Of a stretch of DNA of 64,000 nt, positions 52,504 to 61,806 are shown piece by piece. Both the position numbers and the translations under genes were made by a program. Position 1 is the first letter of the stretch. Every line of letters begins with the position of its first letter. The DNA is from Chitinophagaceae bacterium (lineage in GTDB: Bacteria; Bacteroidota; Bacteroidia; Chitinophagales; Chitinophagaceae), in NCBI GenBank assembly GCA_947447465.1, contig CANFKE010000008.1, positions 42,287 to 106,286 of the forward strand, in the 5' to 3' direction. Under the pieces are notes generated by a model. The model was given only the letters and a program-made list of their open reading frames with translations. It was not told the DNA's origin and ran no database searches.

Positions 52504-53578
52504 TTTTTATGTTTTTCAGGTAAGATGTTTCTGCCGGTATCTCGATCGTGAATTTTGCTCCATGAGGTTGTACATTCTCCAGTGTGATGGAGCCTGACAT
52601 TGCCTCGGTAAATCCTTTTACTATGGAGAGCCCAAGCCCTATACCGCCCGCCCGTGCATCTTTTGATCTGTAAAATTTATCAAATGCAAGTCCTATCTCT
52701 TCTTTATTGAAGCCAGGTCCGTTGTCTTCTATCACAATCTCCAATACATCAGCATAACATTGTGCAGATATACTTATGGTGCTTCCGGAGGGCGTATAGA
52801 TGATCGCATTATTGATCAGGTTATATACTATCTGTTCGAGCATATTTTTATCTATTCTGAACAGTGGTATGTCGGGGTTGATGCTTATGGTGAGCCTTTG
52901 GTTGATCTTATTCTCTTCTATTCTTTTTACTACCTGATAGATAACTTCATTGATATCGCACCAGTCTTTCTTAGGAGCCGCAAATCCAGTTTCCAGTTTT
53001 GAGATATTGAGCAGGTTCTCTACCTGCTGATTGAGCCTGAATGAAGCTTTGGAGATCTCTGCTATCAGCTCATACCTGTTTTGCGGCGTTAGCTTTGTGC
53101 TATTGCTTTGCAGATTGTCTGTTGCACCTATTATCGCAGCAATGGGTGTCCTTAGTTCATGCGATAAAGAATTGAGGACCGTATCGTATAGTTTTAGTGT
53201 ATTGGCTTTTTCTTCTTTTTGTCGGGCCACTTTTTCTACTTGTCTTATCTTATAGGTAAGTACTGCGCTTACCATAGCTATCACGAAGTACATGAGCAGA
53301 AGGATAAGGTCTTCTGTAGAACCTACATAGAGAGTGAAGTGAGGAGGAATAAAGAAAAAGTCCCAGACCAACGCTGTAAGTGCTGCCGCCAGAAGTACCG
53401 GCAAAATGTCAAATAACATTGCAGTAAGCGATACAGAAATGAGCAGTATGAATGCAATGACCCTGTAGCCAATGTATGTGGAAACAGCGTAACAAATAAG
53501 TGCGGTAACCAATACGATCAGTATGCTATAGATGTATTGACGAGGTTTGCTTATTTTGTTGATCAGGAAATCTGCCAT
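52496..53578 (-). CDS. KdpD-like sensor histidine kinase lacking the N-terminal KdpD domain
   Basis: About 360 residues. Four tightly spaced membrane helices (~15-110: IYSILIVLVTALICYAVSTY, FILLISVSLTAMLFDILPVL, LLMYFVIAMVSAVLTYKI) match the DUF4118 membrane domain of KdpD. Then come HisKA (LNSLSHELRTPIAAIIGATD), N-box IVYNLINNAIIYTPSG, IEDNGPGF and GIGLGLSIVKGF. Full-length KdpD has an additional ~400-residue N-terminal cytoplasmic region (KdpD domain and USP-like domain); this protein starts directly at the membrane domain. ATG 53578 is preferred to 53599. Cognate regulator immediately downstream. Confidence 0.87.
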   Translation of the reverse strand: MADFLINKISKPRQYIYSILIVLVTALICYAVSTYIGYRVIAFILLISVSLTAMLFDILPVLLAAALTALVWDFFFIPPHFTLYVGSTEDLILLLMYFVIAMVSAVLTYKIRQVEKVARQKEEKANTLKLYDTVLNSLSHELRTPIAAIIGATDNLQSNSTKLTPQNRYELIAEISKASFRLNQQVENLLNISKLETGFAAPKKDWCDINEVIYQVVKRIEENKINQRLTISINPDIPLFRIDKNMLEQIVYNLINNAIIYTPSGSTISISAQCYADVLEIVIEDNGPGFNKEEIGLAFDKFYRSKDARAGGIGLGLSIVKGFTEAMSGSITLENVQPHGAKFTIEIPAETSYLKNIKNE

Positions 53579-53678
53579 TGCTTTTGTTTCAGAATACAAA
53601 GGTAGATTGTAGGGTATAAGTAATGTGTAAAATGTATGGCCGGTGGTATAAAGATTTTATAAAGATTTTCGGTATTTG

Positions 53679-54653
53679 TCAGCCCTTATCTATGGGTAAC
53701 CTTATTTCGAATATGGCTCCTGTAGGATCATTGTCCTTTATCAATATCTGTCCCTTGTTCTGGTTCACTACTTTGCTTACCAGATATAGCCCCAGCCCTG
53801 TTCCTTTGGCTTTGCGTGTCTCTTCGCTGCCCACTCTGTAGAACTTATCGAATATCCTCTTCTTCTCGCTGTCGGGTATGCCTGCGCCTTCATCCTTTAC
53901 CTGTAATACCATATCGTTCCCTTTCTTCTGTACAGAAACAAAGATCGGCGATCCGGCAGGGGTATATTTTACTGCATTTTCCAGTAGATTGTTCACGGCC
54001 ATTTGCAGCATTACCTTGTCACCTACAACCATGCAGCCATTGTTGATGTCATCTTCAAATCTTTGCGGATAACGGGCAGAGTATTCTGAAACTGCATCCT
54101 CGGTCATAGCCGAAAAATCAAATTGCTCTCTTGAATGTTTGTACACACCGCCGTCCAGTTGTGATGCAAAGAGAATGTTGTTGCAAAGGTCATTAAGCCT
54201 GTTCGCTTCTTTTATGCTGCGACCTAAAAGTTGCTCTTTCTTCTCCTCATTGAGTTGATGCTTTTCTATGGTCTGCAGATTCAGCTTTATTGCGGCAATA
54301 GGTGTTTTTAACTCATGGGTCACAGACAGCATGAAGTTGTTCTGCTGTTTAGATAAAACTATACGGCGTTTGAAGGAAGAATAGACCACTACCGCACCTA
54401 TCAATATGACAATAATGAAGGTAGAACCCTCTGCAATATATTGTTTGGTCCTTCGGTCCAGATCTTCTTTTCTTTCAGACAGCTCTTTGGCATACTCTGC
54501 AGGATGTTGCGTACTGTCTATGCTGCTTTGCAGGGTAATGAGTTGTTGCGCATAAATGCGGCCGCTCAGTTTCTGCAGGCTCATCTCCCAGAAGACCACG
54601 GCTGTGACGATATAGGCCAACAGCAATACATAAATGGAAGAAAAGAAACGCAT
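53679..54653 (-). CDS. Membrane sensor histidine kinase
   Basis: A 324-residue kinase with two membrane helices (IYVLLLAYIVTAVVFWEMSL at ~7-26 and STFIIVILIGAVVVYSSF at ~77-95) enclosing a ~50-residue periplasmic loop. No HAMP domain is evident. HisKA H-box: MLSVTHELKTPIAAIKLNLQ. ATPase motifs: VNNLLENAVKYTPAG, VKDEGAGI and GTGLGLYLVSKV. No regulator gene adjoins: gldH lies upstream and the KdpD-like kinase 100 nt downstream. It may phosphorylate the KdpE-like protein or a distant partner. Confidence 0.85.
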   Translation of the reverse strand: MRFFSSIYVLLLAYIVTAVVFWEMSLQKLSGRIYAQQLITLQSSIDSTQHPAEYAKELSERKEDLDRRTKQYIAEGSTFIIVILIGAVVVYSSFKRRIVLSKQQNNFMLSVTHELKTPIAAIKLNLQTIEKHQLNEEKKEQLLGRSIKEANRLNDLCNNILFASQLDGGVYKHSREQFDFSAMTEDAVSEYSARYPQRFEDDINNGCMVVGDKVMLQMAVNNLLENAVKYTPAGSPIFVSVQKKGNDMVLQVKDEGAGIPDSEKKRIFDKFYRVGSEETRKAKGTGLGLYLVSKVVNQNKGQILIKDNDPTGAIFEIRLPIDKG

Positions 54654-54681
54654 GACAGATAGTTAAAGCCCTGTAGGGTAG

Positions 54682-55176
54682 TTATATCTTTTTAAAGTAG
54701 CCGGAACCAACCATTTCCAACCTGAATCCTACATGAAGGATCTCCGGCAGCGGGTTGATACGCATATTCTGTTCCAGCATGATCTCATAGGTACCATTGC
54801 GATTGAACTTAACAGAGTCACCGAGGTCAAGCAATACACGCTCTTCATAGATAGCGCCCATGCCACGTCCCTTCCATCTGCCGGTAGGGTCGGCAAGTAT
54901 CACATTCACTCGCTCTTTTTTAATGGTAGTAGCGCCCGGTGTTTTAATATACATCCACATCCACAGATTGCTATATGGATAAGCCTGTGTATGCTGTATG
55001 ATAAAGTAAGGACGATAGTGCGCGCTGCTGTCTGTTATGTCGAATTTGAACGTAGGATTGAAATTATAACTCCACTGGTTTTGCGGAATTGATTCCTGCT
55101 TCTGGTAATAAGGTGATGGCAGACATCCGCCCATTACACAACACAACAAAAGGAGCAATACTATATTACGAGACAT
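54682..55176 (-). CDS. gldH: Gliding motility lipoprotein GldH
   Basis: About 164 residues. Lipoprotein signal MSRNIVLLLLLCCVMGGC with the lipobox VMGGC. The mature sequence matches the GldH pattern: NQWSYNFNPTFKFDITDSSA, AYPYSNLWMWMYIKTPG, DPTGRWKGRGMGAIYEERV and a C-terminal LPEILHVGFRLEMV. GldH is required for gliding in Flavobacterium johnsoniae; related genes also occur in non-gliding Bacteroidota, so motility is not implied. The alternative ATG at 55188 adds four residues. No other gld gene is in the window. Confidence 0.82.
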   Translation of the reverse strand: MSRNIVLLLLLCCVMGGCLPSPYYQKQESIPQNQWSYNFNPTFKFDITDSSAHYRPYFIIQHTQAYPYSNLWMWMYIKTPGATTIKKERVNVILADPTGRWKGRGMGAIYEERVLLDLGDSVKFNRNGTYEIMLEQNMRINPLPEILHVGFRLEMVGSGYFKKI

Positions 55177-55371
55177 GTTGATGATCATATTCTGTTGTCA
55201 AAAGTACAACCTATTGCAGTCTGTTTATAATACCTCTGCTTTACCGGCAATATTTTGTTATATATAATGTATTTACGTATCCTATTGGTCACAGTTGCAG
55301 CGGTACGCTATTTGTTAAGCTACGGCTCTCATGCCCTGTAAAGTCAGAGCACCGGGAAGTGTTGAATAAAA

Positions 55372-55410
55372 TAGAAAAGAGCAACAGGTTGTACCGGTTG
55401 CTCTTTTCTA
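55372..55410 (-). terminator. Terminator of the ompH operon
   Basis: TAGAAAAGAGCAAC (55372-55385) and GTTGCTCTTTTCTA (55397-55410) form a 14-bp stem 24 nt past the ompH stop. On the minus strand a T-rich tract follows. Confidence 0.8.
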
Positions 55411-55433
55411 TTTTTCTATCAAATTTTGACTTA

Positions 55434-55997
55434 TTACTTGATACCCATCTTCGCCTTTACCAAAGGAAGGATGTTGTCAGCTTCGCGGCCAAACAAAAGT
55501 CCACCACCTGCTTTGTCAAAAATGTAATCGTAGTTTCTTTCTTTTGCTACAGCGCTGATAGCCTTTTCAGCCTTGTCAATGATCGGCTGATAAAGATCCT
55601 GCTGCTTCTGAGATACTTTCTCCTTTGCGCTCTGCTGAATGCTTTCAATTCTGTTTTGCAGATCCTGAATTTCCTTCATTTTCACTTCCTTGATCGGCTC
55701 ACTCATTGTTTTTTCGTTAGCCTGGAAAGCCTGACCCTTTGTCTGATATTCCTTCATCATTGACTCGATCTGGTCCTGAAAAGCGCGTGCATACTTGCTG
55801 ATATCAGAGTCTGCCTTGATCTTTTCCGGCATAGAAGCCAAAAGCTCTTGAGAAACGATCCAACCCAGCTTAAGGCCTGTGTGCGGCTCTGCAGATTCTG
55901 TAGTTGTTGCTGTAGTTGTTGTTGGTTTCGCTTTCTGAGCAAAGCTAGCAGTGCCTGCCATAATACCGAACGCGAAGATCATCAGGAATTTTTTCAT
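55434..55997 (-). CDS. OmpH/Skp-like periplasmic chaperone 1
   Basis: A 187-residue protein. Signal MKKFLMIFAFGIMAGTASFA, cut before QKA. After a Thr/Ala linker comes GLKLGWIVSQELLASMPEKI, then a long coiled coil (~70-145: YARAFQDQIESMMKEYQTKG ... IQDLQNRIESIQQSAKEKVS) and ISAVAKERNYDYIFDKAGGG. This is the Skp pattern: a beta core with helical arms that hold unfolded outer-membrane proteins. It follows a second paralogue and bamA in one run. The long low-complexity linker after the signal is unusual compared with its neighbour. Confidence 0.88.
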   Translation of the reverse strand: MKKFLMIFAFGIMAGTASFAQKAKPTTTTATTTESAEPHTGLKLGWIVSQELLASMPEKIKADSDISKYARAFQDQIESMMKEYQTKGQAFQANEKTMSEPIKEVKMKEIQDLQNRIESIQQSAKEKVSQKQQDLYQPIIDKAEKAISAVAKERNYDYIFDKAGGGLLFGREADNILPLVKAKMGIK

Positions 55998-56119
55998 TAC
56001 TATTTTTTTGTTTATTTGATTTTGATTATTTGAATTTGGAGTGCAAAGTAAATGCCAATCATTAAGATAACAAAATAAATACGGTCAACTAACTTGTTAA
56101 TTTTACAAGGTCGTCGTCA

Positions 56120-56641
56120 TTATTTATTAAGTCCCAGTATCTTCAGTACATCGTCGCTGCGGTCAAGCTTAGGGTCGGCATAGAATAGGGTAACGCCACC
56201 TGCTTTATCCAGTACCAGATCAAAAGCTCTCTGTGAGGCCATCTTCTGAACCGCATTGAATACTCTGTCCTGAATAGGCTTTACATATTCCTGACGCTTC
56301 TTGAATAGGTCTCCCTCATAGCCGAAACGTTGCTTTTGCAGGTCTTTTGCAGCCTTTTCTTTGGCTACTATTTCGTCCTCACGTTTCTTGCGCATCTCAT
56401 CGCTAAGCATTGGCCTTTCTGCCTGGTAGCCTTTATACATCTTATCTACTTCCAGCATCTTGGCATCAATCTCGTCCTGCCATGTTTTGGATATATTGTC
56501 CAATTTGGTTTGGGCGTCCTTATAGTCATCCAGCTTCTCCAGTATGTAACGAGAGTCGATGATGCAATACTTGGTTGCCTGAGCATTTGCCGCACCGGCG
56601 GTCATCAGTAGCATCAATATACTAAACAATACTTTTTTCAT
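56120..56641 (-). CDS. OmpH/Skp-like periplasmic chaperone 2
   Basis: A 173-residue protein. Signal MKKVLFSILMLLMTAGAANA, cut before QAT. Beta core YCIIDSRYILEKLDDYKDAQ, a coiled coil with repeated Lys/Glu (MRKKREDEIVAKEKAAKDLQ) and the return strand RAFDLVLDKAGGVTLFYADP. It lies between bamA (60 nt upstream) and ompH 1 on the same strand. Duplicated ompH genes behind bamA are common in Bacteroidota; both likely escort outer-membrane proteins to the BAM complex. Confidence 0.9.
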   Translation of the reverse strand: MKKVLFSILMLLMTAGAANAQATKYCIIDSRYILEKLDDYKDAQTKLDNISKTWQDEIDAKMLEVDKMYKGYQAERPMLSDEMRKKREDEIVAKEKAAKDLQKQRFGYEGDLFKKRQEYVKPIQDRVFNAVQKMASQRAFDLVLDKAGGVTLFYADPKLDRSDDVLKILGLNK

Positions 56642-56701
56642 AATAACGCAATTTTTAAGTTACTCAACCTAATAAATCAATTACTATACCAATTCTATTG
56701 G

Positions 56702-59374
56702 TTATTCCGGCTCGAAGCCCAACATAAAGTTAAACTTGGCCATATCCTTAACACTCTTTACGCCATTGTTAGGATCATACCTGTCAAGACCTATACCATA
56801 GTCAAGACCCAGCAGACCGAACATAGGGAGGAACAAACGGATACCCACACCTACGTCTCTGTTCAGCTTGAACGGATTGTAGTCTTTGAAGGTGCTCCAT
56901 GCATTGGCCGCATCTACGAACATGATACCATAGATCGTTGCTGTAGGTGCAAGTGAGAATGGATAACGTAATTCCGCAGTGTATTTATTATATATGGTGG
57001 CAGAATTGGCATACACCTCATAACCACGCTGTGCAACGATGTCTTTACCTACGAAGTATGAATATCCGGAAAGACCATCACCACCTAACTGGAAACGCTC
57101 GAATGGTGAGAAGCCTATATCTTTATTATAATAACCCAGGAAGCCGTATTTAGATGCCAGTCTCAATACCAGATTTCCGGCTACCTTCTGATAGAAATCT
57201 GCTGTGAATTTGTACTTGTGGTATTCTATCCACTTGTATTTGTTAGCGGGTGTTTCACCTGCATAATCATTGCCGCTGAATGCACTGAATGGCGGTGTTA
57301 CCTGGAATGTAAATGATACATTGGCACCACTACGCGGATAGAGCGGCTGATCTATATTATTTCTCGACAGCACGAATTTGAAGTGCAGGTCATTGCTGAA
57401 TCCATTGTTGAAGTCGGTCACCAACGCATAGTTCTTCAAACGATAGTTATTGTAGTACAGACCATAGTTGAATACAAAGAAGTTATCGGGCCAGGTAAGG
57501 CGTTTACCCATAGAGATACCACCACCGAACATACGCAGGAACGCGCTGTTAGGGTCAGTGCCTGAAGCAGCCGAAGAATACTTACTGTAAACAATGTTGG
57601 CAGTAAATGCATTTGGCTTTTTACCTCCCAGCCATGGTTCGGTAAAGCTGGTGTTCAATGAATTGTAGTACTGTCCGTTCGATGCATAACTTACAGCGAA
57701 CTTCTGACCGTCACCTACAGGCAATGGATCCCAGTTCTTAGGCTTGAATATGTTGCGGATAGAGAAGTTGTTGAATGTGATACCTACGTTGCCATAGAAG
57801 TTCACACCACCACCAAAACCGGCAGACAACTGTAACTGATCACTTGACTTTTCAACTACTGTATATTCTATGTCCACAGTTCCGTCTTCAGGGTGTGGCT
57901 TTGGTTGGATACCGATCTTTTCCTGATCGAAGAAGCCCAACTGCGCTATCTCGCGATTAGAACGGATAAGGTCTGTACGGCTGAATTTATTGCCGGGTAG
58001 AGTACGAAGTTCACGGCGAACAACATGGTCGTTGGTACGGTCGTTACCAAATATTGATATGTCTCTGATCGTAGCCTGCGACCCTTCTGAGATACGCATC
58101 TCATAGTTGATCGTATCATGAACTATCGATGCTTCTATTGGCTCAATATTGAAGAACAGATAACCATCATCCATATACAAGCTGCTCACATCTTCACCAC
58201 CTTCAGGATTCAACTGGCGGCCAATGCGTGTTTCCAGCAATGCCTGGTTATAAATATCACCTTTTTTGATCGATAAGACCTTAGATAATACCTCTGATGA
58301 ATATTTGGTGTTTCCCTTCCATTCAATATCACCGAAGTAGTATTTGTTACCTTCTTTGATGCGGATATCTACATTCAGATTACCGTTCTTTACAGGATAT
58401 ACCGTATCTGAAACAATAGCAGCGTCTCTGAAACCAAGTGTATTCAGATAGGCTATCATAGATTGTTTGTCAGACTCGAATTTAGACTGGTTGAATTTAG
58501 ACCCCGAGAACAATTTGAACCTGAAATAAGGGTCAAGAGCGTCAAGTGTCTTAGACAATGACAAGAATCCCCAGTTCTTAGCATACTTCCTGAAAGATCT
58601 TTCTCCTACAGGGTAGGCGCTTTCTTCTTTTGAAGGATGCAAGGTGAGCCTCGACATTTCCTTTGTAGATTTCAATGTCTTTTTCAGGCGCGCTTCAGAT
58701 GATTCCTCCTCGCCCACTATATTGATCTCGTTGATGTGTGTTTTGCTGCCCTTGTCAACGGTAAAAGTAAGTACGCATTTATTTACACCCGCTGTATCGT
58801 TCTTCTCTGCAACAGCCACCTTCACCCTGCCAAAACCCTTATCTACAAAGTATTTCTTGATTCTTACTACTGCTTCCTTTTTAGTAGCTTCTGTCACTAC
58901 TTTGTTGGTTACCAGAGAAAGGCGCGTTTTCAGTTCCTTAGCTTCAGAAACTTTGATATTTCTGAATGTGAATCTGCTCAGGCGTGGGCGCTCTTCTATT
59001 TCTATGTTCAGGAATACCTTATCGTCGATGAACTTGGTAACAGTGATCTTGATGTCTGAAAACAGCTCCTGCTTCCACAAAGTGCGTATCGCTTTGGCAA
59101 TAGCGTCATCATTGGGTAGTTTTATCTTCATACCAACTGTAAGATTGGTAACTGCCAGTACCAGATCTGCATCCAGATACTTGGAACCGGAAACAGTAAC
59201 ACCGCCCAGTTCATATTCTTTTTGTTTAGGAACGTTCCCGTCAGGCTGAGATTGGCCCTGGGCCTGCATCATTTTACTGAGGCCTCCACCCTTGTTACCC
59301 AACTGTGCATGAGTTTCATTCATACACAATACGCCAAGTATCATTAATCCGGTTCGTAGGAAATTCTTATGCAT
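56702..59374 (-). CDS. bamA: Outer-membrane protein assembly factor BamA
   Basis: An 890-residue Omp85 protein. Signal MHKNFLRTGLMILGVLCMNE (ending THAQ), then a short Gly/Gln-rich linker and POTRA repeats (e.g. GVTVSGSKYLDADLVLAVTN; VFLNIEIEERPRLSRFTFRN; FGDIEWKGNTKYSSEVLSKV; ATIRDISIFGNDRTNDHVVR). The C-terminal 16-strand barrel includes LQLSAGFGGGVNFYGNVGIT and FQLGGDGLSGYSYFVGKDIV, ending FNFMLGFEPE rather than in a terminal Phe. The frame stays open upstream of 59374 into uppS, but the signal peptide fixes the start. It overlaps uppS by 8 nt and is followed by two ompH genes. Confidence 0.93.
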   Translation of the reverse strand: MHKNFLRTGLMILGVLCMNETHAQLGNKGGGLSKMMQAQGQSQPDGNVPKQKEYELGGVTVSGSKYLDADLVLAVTNLTVGMKIKLPNDDAIAKAIRTLWKQELFSDIKITVTKFIDDKVFLNIEIEERPRLSRFTFRNIKVSEAKELKTRLSLVTNKVVTEATKKEAVVRIKKYFVDKGFGRVKVAVAEKNDTAGVNKCVLTFTVDKGSKTHINEINIVGEEESSEARLKKTLKSTKEMSRLTLHPSKEESAYPVGERSFRKYAKNWGFLSLSKTLDALDPYFRFKLFSGSKFNQSKFESDKQSMIAYLNTLGFRDAAIVSDTVYPVKNGNLNVDIRIKEGNKYYFGDIEWKGNTKYSSEVLSKVLSIKKGDIYNQALLETRIGRQLNPEGGEDVSSLYMDDGYLFFNIEPIEASIVHDTINYEMRISEGSQATIRDISIFGNDRTNDHVVRRELRTLPGNKFSRTDLIRSNREIAQLGFFDQEKIGIQPKPHPEDGTVDIEYTVVEKSSDQLQLSAGFGGGVNFYGNVGITFNNFSIRNIFKPKNWDPLPVGDGQKFAVSYASNGQYYNSLNTSFTEPWLGGKKPNAFTANIVYSKYSSAASGTDPNSAFLRMFGGGISMGKRLTWPDNFFVFNYGLYYNNYRLKNYALVTDFNNGFSNDLHFKFVLSRNNIDQPLYPRSGANVSFTFQVTPPFSAFSGNDYAGETPANKYKWIEYHKYKFTADFYQKVAGNLVLRLASKYGFLGYYNKDIGFSPFERFQLGGDGLSGYSYFVGKDIVAQRGYEVYANSATIYNKYTAELRYPFSLAPTATIYGIMFVDAANAWSTFKDYNPFKLNRDVGVGIRLFLPMFGLLGLDYGIGLDRYDPNNGVKSVKDMAKFNFMLGFEPE

Positions 59375-60131
59375 GCGGGGTGGAATCTGTTTGAATTTGT
59401 TCACTGGTTTTGCCAAAACGGCGTTCCCTGCGCTGGTAATCGAGCAACGCCTCGTATAGGTTTTGTTTACGGAATGCGGGCCAATGCACAGGTGTAAAAT
59501 ACAACTCTGCATAGGCTAGCTGGTAAAGAAGGAAATTACTGATCCTGTTCTCACCGCTTGTTCTTATCATTAATTCAGGATCAGGGAAACCTGCTGTATT
59601 CAGGCATCTCTGAAATAGGTCTTCGTTTATATTTTCGGGCTGCAATGTGCCTGATTGCACCATCTCAGCTATTTTTCTCGTAGCAGATAATATTTCCTGT
59701 CTTGCGCTGTAGCTGAGCGCCAATACCAGATTCAGACCTGTGTTCATTGAGGTGATCTCCATGGCTTCGGTCATTTCGCGCTGGCATACTTCCGGCAGGC
59801 TTGCAAAGTCACCGATCACATGCAGCCGCACATTGTTTTTCTTCAGGTCATCCACTTCCTTACGGATAGTGTTCACCAGCAGCTCCATCAATGCATCTAC
59901 CTCAGCTTTGGGGCGGTTCCAGTTTTCGGCCGAGAACGCATACAACGTCAGATAGTCAACACCCAACTCGCCGCAGGCATCAACTATTTCACGCACACTT
60001 ACCACACCCTCATAGTGGCCATATACCCTGTCTTCACCTCGCTCGCGGGCCCAGCGACCATTGCCATCCATTATGATAGCTATGTGTCGGGGCAGCTTGC
60101 TGCGGTCAACCAATGTTAGTAGATCAGTCAT
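59367..60131 (-). CDS. uppS: Isoprenyl (undecaprenyl diphosphate) synthase
   Basis: A 254-residue cis-prenyltransferase making the C55 lipid carrier for peptidoglycan and polysaccharides. Motifs in order: HIAIIMDGNGRWARERG with the catalytic Asp, YLTLYAFSAENWNRP, LNLVLALSYSARQEI, and the substrate loop PELMIRTSGENRISNFLLYQ with FTPVHWPAFRKQNL. It is the first gene of uppS-bamA-ompH-ompH, overlapping bamA by 8 nt, and has a -7 box at 60152-60159. Confidence 0.95.
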   Translation of the reverse strand: MTDLLTLVDRSKLPRHIAIIMDGNGRWARERGEDRVYGHYEGVVSVREIVDACGELGVDYLTLYAFSAENWNRPKAEVDALMELLVNTIRKEVDDLKKNNVRLHVIGDFASLPEVCQREMTEAMEITSMNTGLNLVLALSYSARQEILSATRKIAEMVQSGTLQPENINEDLFQRCLNTAGFPDPELMIRTSGENRISNFLLYQLAYAELYFTPVHWPAFRKQNLYEALLDYQRRERRFGKTSEQIQTDSTPHA

Positions 60132-60151
60132 TATACGTTACGAAAAGTGTG

Positions 60152-60159
60152 CAAAGGTA
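60152..60159 (-). promoter_or_regulatory. -7 box of the uppS-bamA operon
   Basis: The minus strand reads TACCTTTG followed by CAC, an exact TAnnTTTG match, 20 nt before the uppS ATG. No clear TTG at the expected -33 position. Confidence 0.5.
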
Positions 60160-60307
60160 CAAAAATAGGCGGTAGCTTATAGTATCAAACTATATGCATC
60201 TAGTTTAACTCACTTTTAACTGCAAATGGTCATTCTTACTACTTTCAGATGTATATTTAATAAATTTAATTTATTTTGTTTTTGTAGGTCTTATCTGGTT
60301 TCTCTGA

Positions 60308-60600
60308 TTGATAATTGATAGACGAGGTAGCGCCGGTGCTCCTGCTCCGGTTGTTGAGGTGCTTAACCTCGGGAATAGTTCAGATGAAGTGAAAATATAT
60401 ATATGATATTTACGAAGAGTCAGGAGTACTGTATTGTAAGTCCCCAAAATCAGACATTCCTGACTTACACCATCTTAAAGCGGAAATTTCTGCTTTCTCC
60501 TGTTATTACTGTAGGCGATATTATTTCATCTTCGGTTTTGCCGGGATTTTCCACAGATATTACAGAATTGTTCAGCGATATTAAGCCTGATGAGGATTAA
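60308..60600 (+). pseudogene. Decayed Uma2-family endonuclease gene
   Basis: Pieces of a Uma2 (DUF820) protein appear in order in three frames. Frame 1 (from 60308): IIDRRGSAGAPAPVVEVLNL then GNSSDEVKIYI, ending at a TGA near 60402. Frame 2: YDIYEESGV. Frame 3: EYCIVSPQNQTFLTYTIL, then GDIISSSVLPGFSTDITELF up to the stop at 60600. A TGA also precedes the first piece, so the N-terminal half is missing. At least two frameshifts are needed. The open part (60403-60600) could be mistaken for a 65-aa gene. Uma2 proteins are restriction-like nucleases often spread in families; this copy is not functional. Confidence 0.65.
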
Positions 60601-60687
60601 TATTATTTTTTTTGGAAATTGCATAGGTTTTTGTCCCTCGTCCTTTTTTAGGTTAAACCCAATAAAAGAGTTCCAATCTATACTTTC

Positions 60688-61677
60688 ATGAAATACACAC
60701 TTTTTTTATTATTTGCAGTAATAACTACCTTAGGTTGTAAGAATAATACACCTGCTATCTCCAATGCCACTACTATTGACACTGCGGTTGTGGTCCATGC
60801 GATAGATCACAGTCGCGAGCAGTTTGTTTTAGATAGTACAGTAAGACAATACCGTACTACTGCACAATATTTTAAAGCATCTGTCGTCAACCCTACAAAA
60901 ATTATTGGAGTCAAAGGCACATTGATCAATATAGATCCTGCCGATCTGGAGACGGTCAGCGGTAAGCAATTAGGTAATCATATAGATATAGAGCTGAAAG
61001 AACTCACCACATCTGAAGAGTTGGCCAGAGAAGGACTATCCACTGTTACTAATGGGAAGTTTCAGATATCCGGAGGTGCTTATTACATCAATATGACCAG
61101 TGGGGGAGAGCAACTGAAGTGTAAGACGGGCAGAACATTGGCGGTTAAATTTCGCAGGAATGTTACTGATGAGATGGCATTATTCATTGGTCAGTCTGAT
61201 AGTACTGGTCAGGTAACCTGGAAAGACGGGCAGCAAGCCATGGATACGGTAGAGATGATACCCGATCCTGCAGATCAAAGTAAAAAAGAAACAAAGCACA
61301 CGAGTATAGGCGATCTGTATGATTATGTATTACTGTCTCAATTCGGGTGGGTAAATTGTAGCGGATATTATTCGGGTGGTGTTACGTCTCTATCTGTGGA
61401 CGTTGATAAGGCAGATTCTGTCAATTGTATCAATGCATATCTGGTGTTCAAAGACATTAATAGTGTACTCAGGTGCAATGCAGATCTGTCTAAACAGCCG
61501 TGCAGTTTCAATAATATCCCTATTGGCGCCAAAGCGGCATTGGTGATCATTGCCTCCAAAAATGGCAAGACACTCACCTCAAGATCAAAGATCGTGACCA
61601 CAGAATTTCGCAAAGTGCCGGTAAAACTTAAAGAAACACCGGATAATGAGGTGCCCGGTATGTTCAAGCTCAACTGA
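60688..61677 (+). CDS. Putative lipoprotein, function unknown
   Basis: A 329-residue protein with signal MKYTLFLLFAVITTLGC, lipobox TLGC, lipidation predicted at Cys17. The mature part is beta-rich, with YFKASVVNPTKIIGVKGTLI, SGGAYYINMTSGGEQLKCKT, and a later segment SIGDLYDYVLLSQFGWVNCS followed by repeated short strands (CINAYLVFKDINSVLRCN). The C-terminal half may contain an Ig-like or carboxypeptidase-regulatory fold (SFNNIPIGAKAALVIIASKN). No family recognised. Stands alone, 129 nt before hutU. Confidence 0.7.
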   Translation: MKYTLFLLFAVITTLGCKNNTPAISNATTIDTAVVVHAIDHSREQFVLDSTVRQYRTTAQYFKASVVNPTKIIGVKGTLINIDPADLETVSGKQLGNHIDIELKELTTSEELAREGLSTVTNGKFQISGGAYYINMTSGGEQLKCKTGRTLAVKFRRNVTDEMALFIGQSDSTGQVTWKDGQQAMDTVEMIPDPADQSKKETKHTSIGDLYDYVLLSQFGWVNCSGYYSGGVTSLSVDVDKADSVNCINAYLVFKDINSVLRCNADLSKQPCSFNNIPIGAKAALVIIASKNGKTLTSRSKIVTTEFRKVPVKLKETPDNEVPGMFKLN

Positions 61678-61806
61678 ACAAGCTGATATTAAGCCAGTTA
61701 TACCTACTTCCCAATGGTCATTTAAAAAGAATCAATAACGGCGTTTCGGCAAGGTCGCTGATTATTTATATTTTTGCCCTGCCGTAAAAAAGCTGCAATA
61801 CTTAAT

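Larger units (their letters stand above)
60132..60687. other. Gene-free region between uppS and the lipoprotein gene
   Basis: 556 nt that contain the uppS promoter on the left and the Uma2 remnant (60308-60600). The rest (60160-60307) is A+T-rich and shows no clear feature. Confidence 0.6.
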
